The translations under genes were made by a program, and so were the position numbers. This document shows positions 16,589 through 25,242 of a DNA stretch of 33,030 bases, in pieces; the stretch's first letter is position 1, and every line of letters begins with the position of its first letter. The stretch covers positions 1 through 33,030 of the forward strand of contig JASJBB010000066.1 of the NCBI GenBank assembly GCA_030066735.1, written 5' to 3'. A model generated the notes under the pieces. It saw only the letters and a program-made list of their open reading frames with translations. It was not told the DNA's origin and made no database searches. This stretch comes from Woeseiaceae bacterium (GTDB lineage Bacteria > Pseudomonadota > Gammaproteobacteria > Steroidobacterales > Woeseiaceae).

Positions 16589-19500
16589 ATGGCGGATCAT
16601 ACGGACCAACAGTCGCCCGGTGGCGAACGCGCCGGGCTCGATGCGACGGGCGAGTTCTTCAGTGTAGGTTCGCCATTGCACGCCGTGCGCGCCGGCTACG
16701 TCCGCCGTGGAGCCGACGACGTGCTTTACGAGACCGCCGTATCGGGCCGCTACGCCCACGTCATCGCGCCCGATCGCAGTGGCAAGTCCAGCCTGATCGC
16801 GGCCACGGCGGCGCGCCTCGAGAACAACGGCTTCAAGGTCGCCATCCTCGATCTCGAACAAATCGGCGTGCGCGATGCCGGGACCGACGCCGGCCGCTGG
16901 TACTACAGCGTGGCCTACAGGCTGCTGCGCCAGCTGCGGATCCGCGTTGACCTGCAGACCTGGTGGCAGGACAAGTCGATACTGAGCAACCGCCAGCGAC
17001 TCGTCGAGTTCTACTCGGAGATCCTGCTGCGCAACGTGCACGAACGCGTGATCGTTTTCGTGGATGAAATCCAGTGCATCGAGGACCTGCCGTTCGCGGA
17101 CCAGCTGCTCGGCAGTATTCGTGCCGCCCACAACGCGCGCGCGACGGATCCCGAGTTCTCGCGGTTGACGTTCGTCCTGCTGGGCGAATGCGACCCCCTG
17201 AACCTGATCGACGAGCCCGAGCTGTCGCCGTTCAACATTACGCAGGCCGTGGCGCTTGCGGACTTCACGCGCCCCGATCTCGACCTGTTTGCGACGGAAC
17301 TGAACCTGCCGGCCGATAAGGCCGCCCTGGCGCTGGATCGCGTGTACTTCTGGACAGCCGGGCAGCCGTACCTGTCGCAGAAACTGGCCCGCGCGATCTC
17401 GCGGGACGAGATGGGCGGCGATGTCGTCGAAGATGTCGATCGTCTCGCGACCCGGCAGCTGGCGGGCCGTTCCGCGCTGCACAACGAACCCAACATGAGC
17501 CATATCCACCGCCAGGTGGTCAATGACAAGCGGCGCGAAGCGCTGCTCAACGTCTATGGCCGCATCCGCAAGGGCCTCGACGTGCCGGCCGACCTCGGCT
17601 CGCCGCTGCATCGGCGGCTGATCGCCATCGGCCTCGTGATCATCGACGAGGACGGCAATCTCGCGGTTCGCAACCGACTTTATGCCGCCGTGTTCACGGC
17701 GCGCTGGGCAAACGAGAACCTGCCCGCGCACTGGCGGACACCAGCGATCGCGGCAGCCATCCTGCTGGCGATCGTGGCGCTGCCATTCTGGTATACGCAG
17801 CTTCTGCCGCGGTCATACATCGAGGTACTCACTTCAGACACGGTTGAGCTGCAGTACGCCGCGGATGCCTATGCCAACCTGAGTTCGTTCCCGGGTCATG
17901 CAGACGCGGCCGAAAACCTGTTCCGGGCATTCCTGCAACAGCGGGCGGAGACGGCCCAATCCGGCGCCGAGATCGGCGCTGTCGCAGAACTCGCCAGTAC
18001 CTTGCCGGACGCGGGCCGGCTGCCCGAGGAACTGCTGGCGGGTTTCTGGGACGCGAGGGCGCGCGAAGCGAGACGCGAAGAGCGGCGTGACGATGCGCTC
18101 CTGGCGTCCATCCAGTCCCTGGTGCTATCCACGCCGCAGCGCCGCAGCCACGCGGCGATGCTGGTTGCCGACGATTATCCGCTGTTGCGCGCCAGCCTAT
18201 CCGGCGCCGAGAGCGGCGAGCTGGTTTTCGATCCGGAGAACCGGCTGCTCACGCTGATCGATGCGGCGCAGGTCTCGCAGTGGTCTCTCGACGCCGGTGG
18301 CTTGCTGCCACGCGAGGGCTGGACGCTCACTGCGCTCGAAGTGACGCCTCTGGTCAGGCGGGTGATTGTCGATCGGGAGGGCACCGTGACGCGGGCCGGC
18401 CTGACCGTCAACATCAGCCACGCACGGGCGACGGACCTGCGTATCAAGGTCATCGCGCCGTCAGGCCGCGCCGTGGAGATCGACCCCGCCGTGGACCGTG
18501 CTTCCGCCAACGAGGAACTGCGCATTCCCGCGTCCCAGCTCCGCGACCTGATCGGCGAGCCTCTTGCGGGCACCTGGAGTCTGAGTGTTCGCGACGAGGA
18601 ACTCGGTGTTGCAGGTCGTCTCGTCGGCTGGAACCTGAATCTCAATGCTCAGGGGCTGGTCGAGGATTTCCAGCGCGGTCTCAATATCTCGGACCCGGTG
18701 GAGCGTGAAACAGACAATCTCTGGGTCAGCGAGGACGGCCGCCATGCAGTCGCACGTGCGATGCAAAGCGACAGCGCCCGGGTATGGGACCTGGCGTTCG
18801 CGACCCCTGTGCGCGCCGTCGCCGTTAACGAACTCGAACAACTGATCGGCCTCAGCGCGGGAGCGAGATACCTCGTCACCGCGACCCAGGACGTGGTGCA
18901 CCTGTGGGATACGGCGACGGGGCGCCGTGCTTCCACGCTGGCGGTCGGCGCGGCCAGTTCGACGTCGGTGCTGACGTCCGACCGGACACATCTCTTCGTA
19001 CAGCGGCGCAGCGACATCGACACCACGTTCGAGCTGTGGTCGCTAGAGAGTGGCGACGTCGTGGCTCGACTCGACGTTGCCGGTGCGCCCGCCCTCGTAT
19101 CGCTGGACGCAACCGGCCAGCGAGTGGCCATCGCGGATTACGACCGGGCCGTGCGCGTGTGGGATCTTCGTACCGGCGAGTTGATCGTGCAAATCGACCT
19201 CGAGGCGCAGCCGAGCACCATCAGCCTGGCCTCCGGCGGCGAGGTGCTGGGGGCGGTCTTCGGCTCTGCAGGCGTTTCGCTGTGGCGCATCGACGCGCCG
19301 GGCAGGCCCTGGCTGGAAGAATTCGCGGCCGGCAACTGGCAACTGCGGTTCTCGAGTTCCGGCGCGAGGGCGCTCGTCGGCCGCGCGGAGCGCGGCTTCC
19401 AGGTGTACGACACGGCGCGGGGCAGGCTGCTCGGCCCGCCGCTCGGGGCCAGCACACCGGCGGGTGTCGCCGGCCTGATCGGTTTCAGCGCCGACGAGCA

Positions 19501-20617
19501 ACTCGTCGTCACGGGCAGCGTCGCTGCAGGCGTGAGGTTCTGGCAGGTGCCGAACCTGCCTGACCTGGACGAGTCCCAGCTCACGGAGTATGCGCGCACG
19601 ATCTGGACGCCATCGGGCGATTCCGTTGCTGTCGCCACCCCGGACGCGTCGCGCATCATCATTGGAGACCAGAACGGTAACGTCCACATCGTCCCTGCCG
19701 ATGCTGGCAGGGACGGATTGCTGCAGCGGGCCCAGGAACTCAGTTTCTTCGGGCATCGTGCAGAAGTACGGCGCGTTGCGGTTAGTGCCGACGGCCGGCT
19801 GGCCGCCAGCGTCGCCGACGACAACACGCTGCGGGTCTGGAATCTCGCTGACGGGCTGCCACAGCCGTTCATTGCCGACATTGACGGTTTCGCGGTCGAA
19901 CATCTTGCGTTCGAACCGGGCGGCGAACGGATCGCTGTCCTGGATGCCGCCAGCGTGAGAATCCTCGCGACGGATAGCGGCGAACAGCTTGCACGCTTCG
20001 ACCTGGGCGAGCGTCACAGCTCGATGAGCTTCGCCGATAACGGCCGGCTTTATCTCGGCAGCGAGTCCGGGGCCCTGCGCGCCGTCGGGCGCGATGCTAC
20101 CGGCAACTGGACGACCCAGGTTCTGTGGCAGGGCGAAAGCGGAATTCGCTGGCTGGAGGCGGCGCCGCGATCGCGTTTCCTGGTACTCGTCGACAATTCC
20201 AATCTCGCGCAGCAGTTCAATCTCGAGGACGGCAGGATCGGCGCCGCGACGTTACGGCTGCCCGGTGACGTAGACGAAGTCGCCTTTACCCCGGGTGGAC
20301 TGCGGGTGCTGTTCCGAACCCCGAACTGGGTCCACCGTGCCGGTTCGTCGGGTAGCGGGCTGATCTGGCTTGATGCGGTCCTGGCGCCAAAAGCGCTGGC
20401 GAACGCACGCATGGTGTTCGGAGATGCGCGGGTGGACCAGGCGGCTGCACTCGGCAATCGTTTCTACCTGCCCGTGGCGGCGGACGGTTATCCGCGGCTG
20501 GCGGAACTCAGCTTCTCGGCGGCACACGCGCAGGGTCTGTTTGGCAACAAGGACCAGTTGTTCGACGAATGGCGCCGCAGGCTAGCGTTCGTCCCCGCGC
20601 AAGGTACGGACGAGTAA
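16589..20617 (+). CDS. Membrane-anchored AAA-like NTPase with P domain and WD40 propeller
   Basis: The 1342-residue protein starts at the ATG at 16589 (SD GGGAGA, 8-nt spacing). The AAA-like NTPase (resembles Pfam AAA_35) has Walker A APDRSGKSS (Lys66) and Walker B VIVFVDE (Asp159-Glu160). A winged-helix-like region ends near 380. One membrane helix (about 386-405) is preceded by Arg-rich sequence, predicting the N-terminus inside and the rest periplasmic. Residues 410-540 are helical. A proprotein-convertase P domain (about 575-688, LTVNISHARATDLRIKVIAP to GWNLNLN) follows. WD40-like blades run from about 700 to the end, with Trp at 733, 773, 817, 858, 899, 985 and 1084. No protease or nuclease domain is seen. 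It may be a signal-sensing STAND-type protein; function unknown. Its last 36 nt overlap the convergent gene. Confidence 0.85.
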   Translation: MADHTDQQSPGGERAGLDATGEFFSVGSPLHAVRAGYVRRGADDVLYETAVSGRYAHVIAPDRSGKSSLIAATAARLENNGFKVAILDLEQIGVRDAGTDAGRWYYSVAYRLLRQLRIRVDLQTWWQDKSILSNRQRLVEFYSEILLRNVHERVIVFVDEIQCIEDLPFADQLLGSIRAAHNARATDPEFSRLTFVLLGECDPLNLIDEPELSPFNITQAVALADFTRPDLDLFATELNLPADKAALALDRVYFWTAGQPYLSQKLARAISRDEMGGDVVEDVDRLATRQLAGRSALHNEPNMSHIHRQVVNDKRREALLNVYGRIRKGLDVPADLGSPLHRRLIAIGLVIIDEDGNLAVRNRLYAAVFTARWANENLPAHWRTPAIAAAILLAIVALPFWYTQLLPRSYIEVLTSDTVELQYAADAYANLSSFPGHADAAENLFRAFLQQRAETAQSGAEIGAVAELASTLPDAGRLPEELLAGFWDARAREARREERRDDALLASIQSLVLSTPQRRSHAAMLVADDYPLLRASLSGAESGELVFDPENRLLTLIDAAQVSQWSLDAGGLLPREGWTLTALEVTPLVRRVIVDREGTVTRAGLTVNISHARATDLRIKVIAPSGRAVEIDPAVDRASANEELRIPASQLRDLIGEPLAGTWSLSVRDEELGVAGRLVGWNLNLNAQGLVEDFQRGLNISDPVERETDNLWVSEDGRHAVARAMQSDSARVWDLAFATPVRAVAVNELEQLIGLSAGARYLVTATQDVVHLWDTATGRRASTLAVGAASSTSVLTSDRTHLFVQRRSDIDTTFELWSLESGDVVARLDVAGAPALVSLDATGQRVAIADYDRAVRVWDLRTGELIVQIDLEAQPSTISLASGGEVLGAVFGSAGVSLWRIDAPGRPWLEEFAAGNWQLRFSSSGARALVGRAERGFQVYDTARGRLLGPPLGASTPAGVAGLIGFSADEQLVVTGSVAAGVRFWQVPNLPDLDESQLTEYARTIWTPSGDSVAVATPDASRIIIGDQNGNVHIVPADAGRDGLLQRAQELSFFGHRAEVRRVAVSADGRLAASVADDNTLRVWNLADGLPQPFIADIDGFAVEHLAFEPGGERIAVLDAASVRILATDSGEQLARFDLGERHSSMSFADNGRLYLGSESGALRAVGRDATGNWTTQVLWQGESGIRWLEAAPRSRFLVLVDNSNLAQQFNLEDGRIGAATLRLPGDVDEVAFTPGGLRVLFRTPNWVHRAGSSGSGLIWLDAVLAPKALANARMVFGDARVDQAAALGNRFYLPVAADGYPRLAELSFSAAHAQGLFGNKDQLFDEWRRRLAFVPAQGTDE

Positions 20618-22465
20618 TTCCAGGCCTGCGGCCGAGACTTCTTTCGCGGGGACCGGCTTGCCCACGCGCACGGTAACTCGCTGCAACAACCGCCCCGGGA
20701 TCATGCGCAAACCGCCCCCTTTGCGCCGGCTGAACCAGCTGCCCCAGAGATTGCCGAGCGATACCGGAACGACCGGTACGGGACGCGTCGCGATGATCCG
20801 TTCGATGCCCGGCCTGAACCGCTGGATCTCGCCGTCGCGGGTAATGCCGCCCTCCGGGAATATGCAGACCACGTTGCCGGCGGCCAGCTCTTCGTCAACG
20901 CGTTCGAACGCCTCGTTCATGAGTTGTTCGTCTTCCATCTTGCCGGCAATCGGAATGGCCCGCATGTGCTCGAAGAAGAACCGCAGCAGCGGCATCTGGA
21001 AGATCCGGTAGTACATGACGAAACGCATGCGCCGGCGGATGCAGCCCGTCAGCAGGATGGGGTCCATGTAGCTGACGTGGTTACAGACCACAATCGCCGG
21101 GCCGTGGCGGGGCACATTCTCGATGCCGGTCGGTCGCAGCCGGTAGAGCAGGTTGATCAGTATCCACGCCAGGAAACGCATCATGAACTCGGGCAGCAGC
21201 GAATAGATGTAGACCGCGACCGCGGCGTTGAGGCCGGCAACGACAAGAAACAACTCGGGAATCGAGAAGCCGAGCTGGAGCAGCGCGATCGCCATGATCG
21301 AGGCGATGACCATGAAGATCGCGTTGATGATGTTGTTCGCAGCGATGATGCGCGACAGGTGTTCCCGCCTGGAGCGCCTCTGTATGAGCGCATACAGAGG
21401 GACGCTGTAGAACGCACCGAAGGCGCCCAGCAGCGCCAGGTCGGCGAGAATCTTCCAGCTGCCCGGGCGCTGCAGGAAAGTGGCGACGTCGGGCGCTGCG
21501 ACGGCGGCCGGCATCGGCTGCGCGAAGTACAGGTGAATGGCGAACAGGCTCAGCCCAATAGACCCGAACGGCACCAGCCCCAGTTCGATGCGGCGGCCGG
21601 ACATGCGTTCGCAGAGCAGCGAGCCGATGCCGACGCCCACGGCGAAGGCCACGAGCAGGACCACGCTGATCGCCTCGTTGCCGATGAGAATGTCAAGCGT
21701 GTACGCGGGGATCTGCAACGTCATCACGGTGCCGAAGAACCAGAACCAGGATATGCCGAGGATCGACAGGAAAACCGTGCGGTCCTCCCGGGCGAATCCG
21801 ATGATGCGCCAGGTTTCCCGCCAGGCATTGAGGCTGATACTGAGGTTCGGGTCGACCGCGGGCGTGATTGGCACCTGCCGGCTCACGATGTATCCGAGTA
21901 CCGCGAAACCGACGAGCAGCGCTGCCAGCAGCGTGTGCTTGGTCGGGTCGACGTCGACGGCCATGCCACCGATGATGAGTCCGAGAATGATCGCGACATA
22001 GGTGCCGGCCTCGACCAGCGCATTGCCACCAACCAGTTCCTCGGTCGCGAGTTGTTGCGGCAGGTAGGCGTATTTGACCGGCCCGAACAGCGTCGACTGG
22101 CAGCCCATGAGAAAAAGCACGCCGAGCAGGGTCGCGTAGGCCTGGGTCAGCAGGGCGAGGGCGGCGATCGACATCAGCACGATTTCGAGCAGCTTGATGC
22201 GCCGCATCAGCATGGACTTCTCGTACTTGTCTGCGATCTGGCCGGCCGTCGCCGACAGCAGAAAATAAGGCAGGATGAACAGCGCACCGGCGACGTTGGC
22301 CAGCTGGCTGTGGTTCATGTTCAGAACGACGACACCCTGGAACGTGATCAGGATAACCAGGCCGTTACGAAAGACGTTGTCATTGAGCGCGCCGAGGAAC
22401 TGGGTGCCGAAGAACGGCGCGAAACGGCGCTGCGCAAGTAATGAAAACTGGCCTGGTTCGTTCAA
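20582..22465 (-). CDS. Lysophospholipid transporter (LplT-like MFS) fused to a PlsC-type acyltransferase
   Basis: In this 627-residue two-domain protein, residues 1 to about 425 form a 12-helix MFS transporter with the LplT-like start FFGTQFLGALNDNVFRNG. Residues 440-627 form a 1-acyl-glycerol-phosphate acyltransferase with the HX4D motif NHVSYMD (His463, Asp468) and FPEGG (536-540). The expected role is to flip lysophospholipid into the inner membrane and re-acylate it. Many relatives carry a third acyl-ACP synthetase domain (as in Aas); here the protein ends after the acyltransferase. The start is TTG at 22465, with AAGGAA about 9 nt upstream and no nearby ATG. Its 3' end overlaps the convergent NTPase gene by 36 bp. 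Confidence 0.9.
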   Translation of the reverse strand: MNEPGQFSLLAQRRFAPFFGTQFLGALNDNVFRNGLVILITFQGVVVLNMNHSQLANVAGALFILPYFLLSATAGQIADKYEKSMLMRRIKLLEIVLMSIAALALLTQAYATLLGVLFLMGCQSTLFGPVKYAYLPQQLATEELVGGNALVEAGTYVAIILGLIIGGMAVDVDPTKHTLLAALLVGFAVLGYIVSRQVPITPAVDPNLSISLNAWRETWRIIGFAREDRTVFLSILGISWFWFFGTVMTLQIPAYTLDILIGNEAISVVLLVAFAVGVGIGSLLCERMSGRRIELGLVPFGSIGLSLFAIHLYFAQPMPAAVAAPDVATFLQRPGSWKILADLALLGAFGAFYSVPLYALIQRRSRREHLSRIIAANNIINAIFMVIASIMAIALLQLGFSIPELFLVVAGLNAAVAVYIYSLLPEFMMRFLAWILINLLYRLRPTGIENVPRHGPAIVVCNHVSYMDPILLTGCIRRRMRFVMYYRIFQMPLLRFFFEHMRAIPIAGKMEDEQLMNEAFERVDEELAAGNVVCIFPEGGITRDGEIQRFRPGIERIIATRPVPVVPVSLGNLWGSWFSRRKGGGLRMIPGRLLQRVTVRVGKPVPAKEVSAAGLELLVRTLRGDER

Positions 22466-22596
22466 GCGCGCGGATTCCTTGTGCCCAAAAGTGCGAACTC
22501 CAGCAATTTCACATATTGACAGCGGTGCTAAGATCCGCTGTTGCAGGATGCTGAAATATATACCATTTAGCCAAAAACAGGGCTGGCAATAGCCGA
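22466..22596 (+). promoter_or_regulatory. Intergenic region with an extended -10 candidate for the lipoprotein gene
   Basis: This 131-bp, relatively A/T-rich spacer separates two divergent genes. TGCTAAGAT at 22526-22534 is a good plus-strand extended -10. A perfect TTGACA at 22516-22521 lies only 7 nt before it and so cannot be its -35; nothing good lies 17 nt after TTGACA either. The lipoprotein ATG at 22597 has no clear SD. Confidence 0.4.
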
Positions 22597-23256
22597 ATGA
22601 AGCTACGCATTACATTGTTCTTGTGCGGAGCGGCAGCGCTCTCCGGTTGCGCCGAGGAGATACCGCCGCCGTCCGTCCAGGACTATCTCGCCGATCCTAT
22701 CGCACTGGAGGCGGCCGTGGTGCGTTGTGCCGCGAACCGTTCCGAGACGCGCTACGAGGCCGAGTGCGTCAATGCCCGCCAGGCCGTATCCATCATCGAA
22801 GCGCGCAAGGATCGCGAGCGCAGAGACGCGTTCGAGGCGGAGTCGGCCGCGAAGCGCGCGGCGCTGCGCCGCACCCAACAGGCCGCTGCCGAGGCGCGGC
22901 GCCGGGCCGAGGAAGCCGAAAAGCGGCGCCGTGAAGCCGCCTACCTGGCGCAGTTCGGCGAGCTGCCGCCCGCCGAGGAAGAAGCCGGCGGAGGCGACGA
23001 AACCGCCGTGAATGCGCCGGGCGCCGTTCTGCCGGCCGCGCCGGAAACGCCGCCTGCCACTGCGCCGAGAACACCGCCTGCCACTGCGCCGAGAACACCA
23101 CCTGCAAGCGCACCGAGCGCGCCGCCTGCAGTTGCGCCGGAAGAGGCACCTGCCAGCGACGGCGGCAATGCCCCGGTCGTGGAGGCCGAACCGCCCGCCG
23201 ACCTCGATGCCGTGCGCGAAGAGCTGCGTCGCCGCAGCGAAGATTCCGGCAACTAG
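22597..23256 (+). CDS. EexN-like lipoprotein with coiled coil and Pro/Ala-rich tail
   Basis: The 219-residue lipoprotein has a signal peptide with lipobox LSGC (Cys18). +2 Ala and +3 Glu suggest outer-membrane sorting. Residues about 24-62 (VQDYLADPIALEAAVVRC, then CVNARQAV) match the short EexN pattern Yxx-P-x-L, C-x-x-N, C-x-N-A. EexN is the entry-exclusion lipoprotein of plasmid pKM101, but chromosomal family members have no known role. Residues 65-115 are highly charged and probably a coiled coil. Residues 130-185 are Pro/Ala/Thr-rich, with TPPATAPR repeated in tandem. The C-terminus (LDAVREELRRRSED) is helical. Its stop codon shares CTAG with the convergent mscS-like gene. A periplasmic spacer or tether role is possible. 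Confidence 0.8.
   Translation: MKLRITLFLCGAAALSGCAEEIPPPSVQDYLADPIALEAAVVRCAANRSETRYEAECVNARQAVSIIEARKDRERRDAFEAESAAKRAALRRTQQAAAEARRRAEEAEKRRREAAYLAQFGELPPAEEEAGGGDETAVNAPGAVLPAAPETPPATAPRTPPATAPRTPPASAPSAPPAVAPEEAPASDGGNAPVVEAEPPADLDAVREELRRRSEDSGN
23050..23145 (+). repeat. 24-bp coding minisatellite
   Basis: Two perfect 24-bp copies, 23050-23073 and 23074-23097 (starting CCGCCTGCCACTGCG), are followed by two degenerate copies, 23098-23121 and 23122-23145. Each encodes an eight-residue Pro/Ala-rich unit of the lipoprotein tail. The period is a multiple of three, so copy-number changes would keep the frame. Confidence 0.9.
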
Positions 23257-24341
23257 TCTGCGCTGCCCTGTATGCCGTCAGGCAGGGTGTGGACGTGCAG
23301 ATCGCGCTGCGGAAACGGAATCTGTATGCCCGAGTTCATGAAGGCCTTGTAAACGTTGACGCCGAGTTCGTGCCGCAACCGGCCGCGATCCACGGGCCGA
23401 TTGATCCAGCACAGCAGTTCGAAATCGAGACTCGAATCCCCGAAATTGCGAAACCGAACCCGCGGTGCCGGGCTGGTGCAGATCTCGTCGTGATCGGCGG
23501 CAACTTGCTCCAGCGTGGCAATCACGTGGTCCATGTCCGAGCCATAGGCGACGCCGACCGCTATGCGGATGCGGTGCTTCTCTGACGGCCCGCCGGCCTC
23601 GTTGATAATCGTACTGTTGCCGATGACGCCGTTCGGGATCGTGACCTCGATGTCGTCGCGCGTCAGCAGGCGCGTACTGCGCAGTCCGATATGGGTCACG
23701 ACTCCGCGTTCGCCCGACTCGAGGATGATGTAGTCCCCGGTCTTGTACGGCGCGTCGACGATGATCGACACGCCGGCGAACAGGTTCGACAAGGTATCGC
23801 GCGCCGCGAAGCTGAGCGCAAGGCCGACGATACCGGCGGAGGCGACCCACGCCGTGACATTGATGTCCCACGCGAGGAATACGAAGTAGATGGCCAGGGC
23901 GGCCAGCACGACCTTCGCCACGTTCTGGACCAGCGCCATCATGCCGGTCTTGACGAGCTTGTTGCTGCGGTTGCGTCGCGCCGTCTGCGCCAGCACGTCG
24001 GTCAGCTGGCGCAGCATGTTGTACCAGATGACGATCGCGATCGTCTTCAGGGCGCCGAGCGTGATGTATGCCGCGCCGGCGGGCAGGTTGATTCGCTGCG
24101 CCGCGAGTCCGAGGCCGAGCAACACGAACGACATGAAGATGGGGCGGTGCAGCAACGCCACCAGGCGGTCGTCGACGTCGGTCTTCGAGCGGCTGGCCAG
24201 CTTGCCGATGGCGCGGGAAACGAGCCAGTCGGCAAGCTTGCCGATCCCGATAAAGACGACGGCAATAACCAGCGCCTGCAGGTAGAGGTTCGGGCCGATC
24301 AGTTCGACCAGGCGCTGCAATTCTGCCAGTGCTCGTTCCAC
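23253..24341 (-). CDS. MscS-family mechanosensitive channel
   Basis: The 362-residue inner-membrane protein has hydrophobic helices at about 18-38, 67-84, 90-108 and 136-157. The conserved pore helix at about 164-190 (ASAGIVGLALSFAARDTLSN) is followed by the MscS beta domain (YKTGDYIILESGERGVVTHIGLRSTRL, IPNGVIGNSTIIN). The C-terminal domain ends near 345. Such channels open on membrane tension and release solutes on osmotic downshock. The start is GTG at 24341, 12 nt after the stop of the SYLF gene, so the two are probably one transcript. The stop codon shares CTAG with the convergent lipoprotein gene. Confidence 0.94.
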   Translation of the reverse strand: MERALAELQRLVELIGPNLYLQALVIAVVFIGIGKLADWLVSRAIGKLASRSKTDVDDRLVALLHRPIFMSFVLLGLGLAAQRINLPAGAAYITLGALKTIAIVIWYNMLRQLTDVLAQTARRNRSNKLVKTGMMALVQNVAKVVLAALAIYFVFLAWDINVTAWVASAGIVGLALSFAARDTLSNLFAGVSIIVDAPYKTGDYIILESGERGVVTHIGLRSTRLLTRDDIEVTIPNGVIGNSTIINEAGGPSEKHRIRIAVGVAYGSDMDHVIATLEQVAADHDEICTSPAPRVRFRNFGDSSLDFELLCWINRPVDRGRLRHELGVNVYKAFMNSGIQIPFPQRDLHVHTLPDGIQGSAD

Positions 24342-24353
24342 TGTCGCGGCCGC

Positions 24354-25172
24354 CTAGTAATTCGGGTTGTAAGGTTCCTCGTCCGGGTCGGGAACCCCGA
24401 ACGTACGGACGCTGGCCGATTCCGGATCGTCCGGCATGGACGTCGTGCCGGCGCTCATGCCCGGCTGCGTCGGGAGCCGCGCGGTCTGCGCGGTCAGGAT
24501 CTGGACGAACTCGTTGGCGATGTTCGGGGCGATATTGGGCGAACTCGCGAATATCTTCTCGGGCGTCATGGTGGTCGAGCCATAAAACGCCACATTGGCT
24601 TTGCGGTCCATCGTGATTCCGGCGCCCTCGAAGGCAACGCCTGCAAACAGCCCGCGGCTGCGCGAGTAAGAGACGACCTCGGCCTGGAAACGGATGTCGG
24701 TCGCGACGCTGGTGTGGCGGCCCACGGGACCGGCCGCGACCGAAGCGTCGGCCCCGAGCGTGAACTGGCCGTTCGTGATGCGCTCGACACCCTTGCGGGT
24801 TCGGAACACCAGGATGACGTCGGTCGACTGCGCACCGACCTGCCAGCCGATGCTGCCACCGGTCATCGTGATGAAGGCCGGGTTGCTCCAGGAACTGTCG
24901 TCCTGGCGCACGACCAGGATGCCGCGGCCGCGGCGCGCGCCGACGCCGAAGCCGATCTTGACGACGTTGGGAACAACTGCGACCGCATACGCGCGCGATA
25001 GCAGGGCCGGCGGGATCGAGCGTTCGGGAATGCGCAGTAACTGGTCGAGAACGTCCGCAGCGTCGGCGACGCGGCGTTCCTCCCGAGTGGCCGCCGCCGC
25101 CGGAATGGCCAGCAAAAACGCCAACAGAAGCACGGTGGACCTGCGTGCAATATCGCTCATCAATTCGCTCAT
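24354..25172 (-). CDS. SYLF/Ysc84-domain exported protein
   Basis: The product has a signal peptide (STVLLLAFLLAIPAAAA) followed by a SYLF-type domain: LLSRAYAVAVVPNVVKIGFGVGARRGRGIL, then NPAFITMTGGSIGWQVGAQSTDVILVF, and RGLFAGVAFEGAGI. SYLF domains bind phospholipids in eukaryotic proteins; bacterial secreted versions have no settled role. The last 40 residues are Pro/Asp/Glu-rich and end PYNPNY. Start choice is uncertain: ATG at 25172 is used here (272 residues), ATG at 25160 gives the tidiest signal peptide, and ATG at 25208 gives 284 residues. It lies between the M48 protease and the MscS gene on the same strand. Confidence 0.9.
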   Translation of the reverse strand: MSELMSDIARRSTVLLLAFLLAIPAAAATREERRVADAADVLDQLLRIPERSIPPALLSRAYAVAVVPNVVKIGFGVGARRGRGILVVRQDDSSWSNPAFITMTGGSIGWQVGAQSTDVILVFRTRKGVERITNGQFTLGADASVAAGPVGRHTSVATDIRFQAEVVSYSRSRGLFAGVAFEGAGITMDRKANVAFYGSTTMTPEKIFASSPNIAPNIANEFVQILTAQTARLPTQPGMSAGTTSMPDDPESASVRTFGVPDPDEEPYNPNY

Positions 25173-25242
25173 GGATAAATAGAATGGCTGTGCCAGCGAG
25201 AGTTCCATGATACGCGAATTCGGCGCCCTGCTCAGCGTGAAA

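Noticed and set aside
16589..20617. Reading the NTPase-WD40 gene as part of a multi-gene defence island
   Set aside because: Neighbours are housekeeping or envelope genes; no nuclease, methylase, integrase or toxin gene is in the window.
22516..22521. Perfect TTGACA as a -35 box
   Set aside because: No acceptable -10 at 15-19 bp downstream; the nearby TGCTAAGAT is only 7 bp away.
23050..23145. Tandem 24-bp repeats as a possible CRISPR array
   Set aside because: No spacers: the copies abut, stay in frame and encode the Pro/Ala tail of the lipoprotein.
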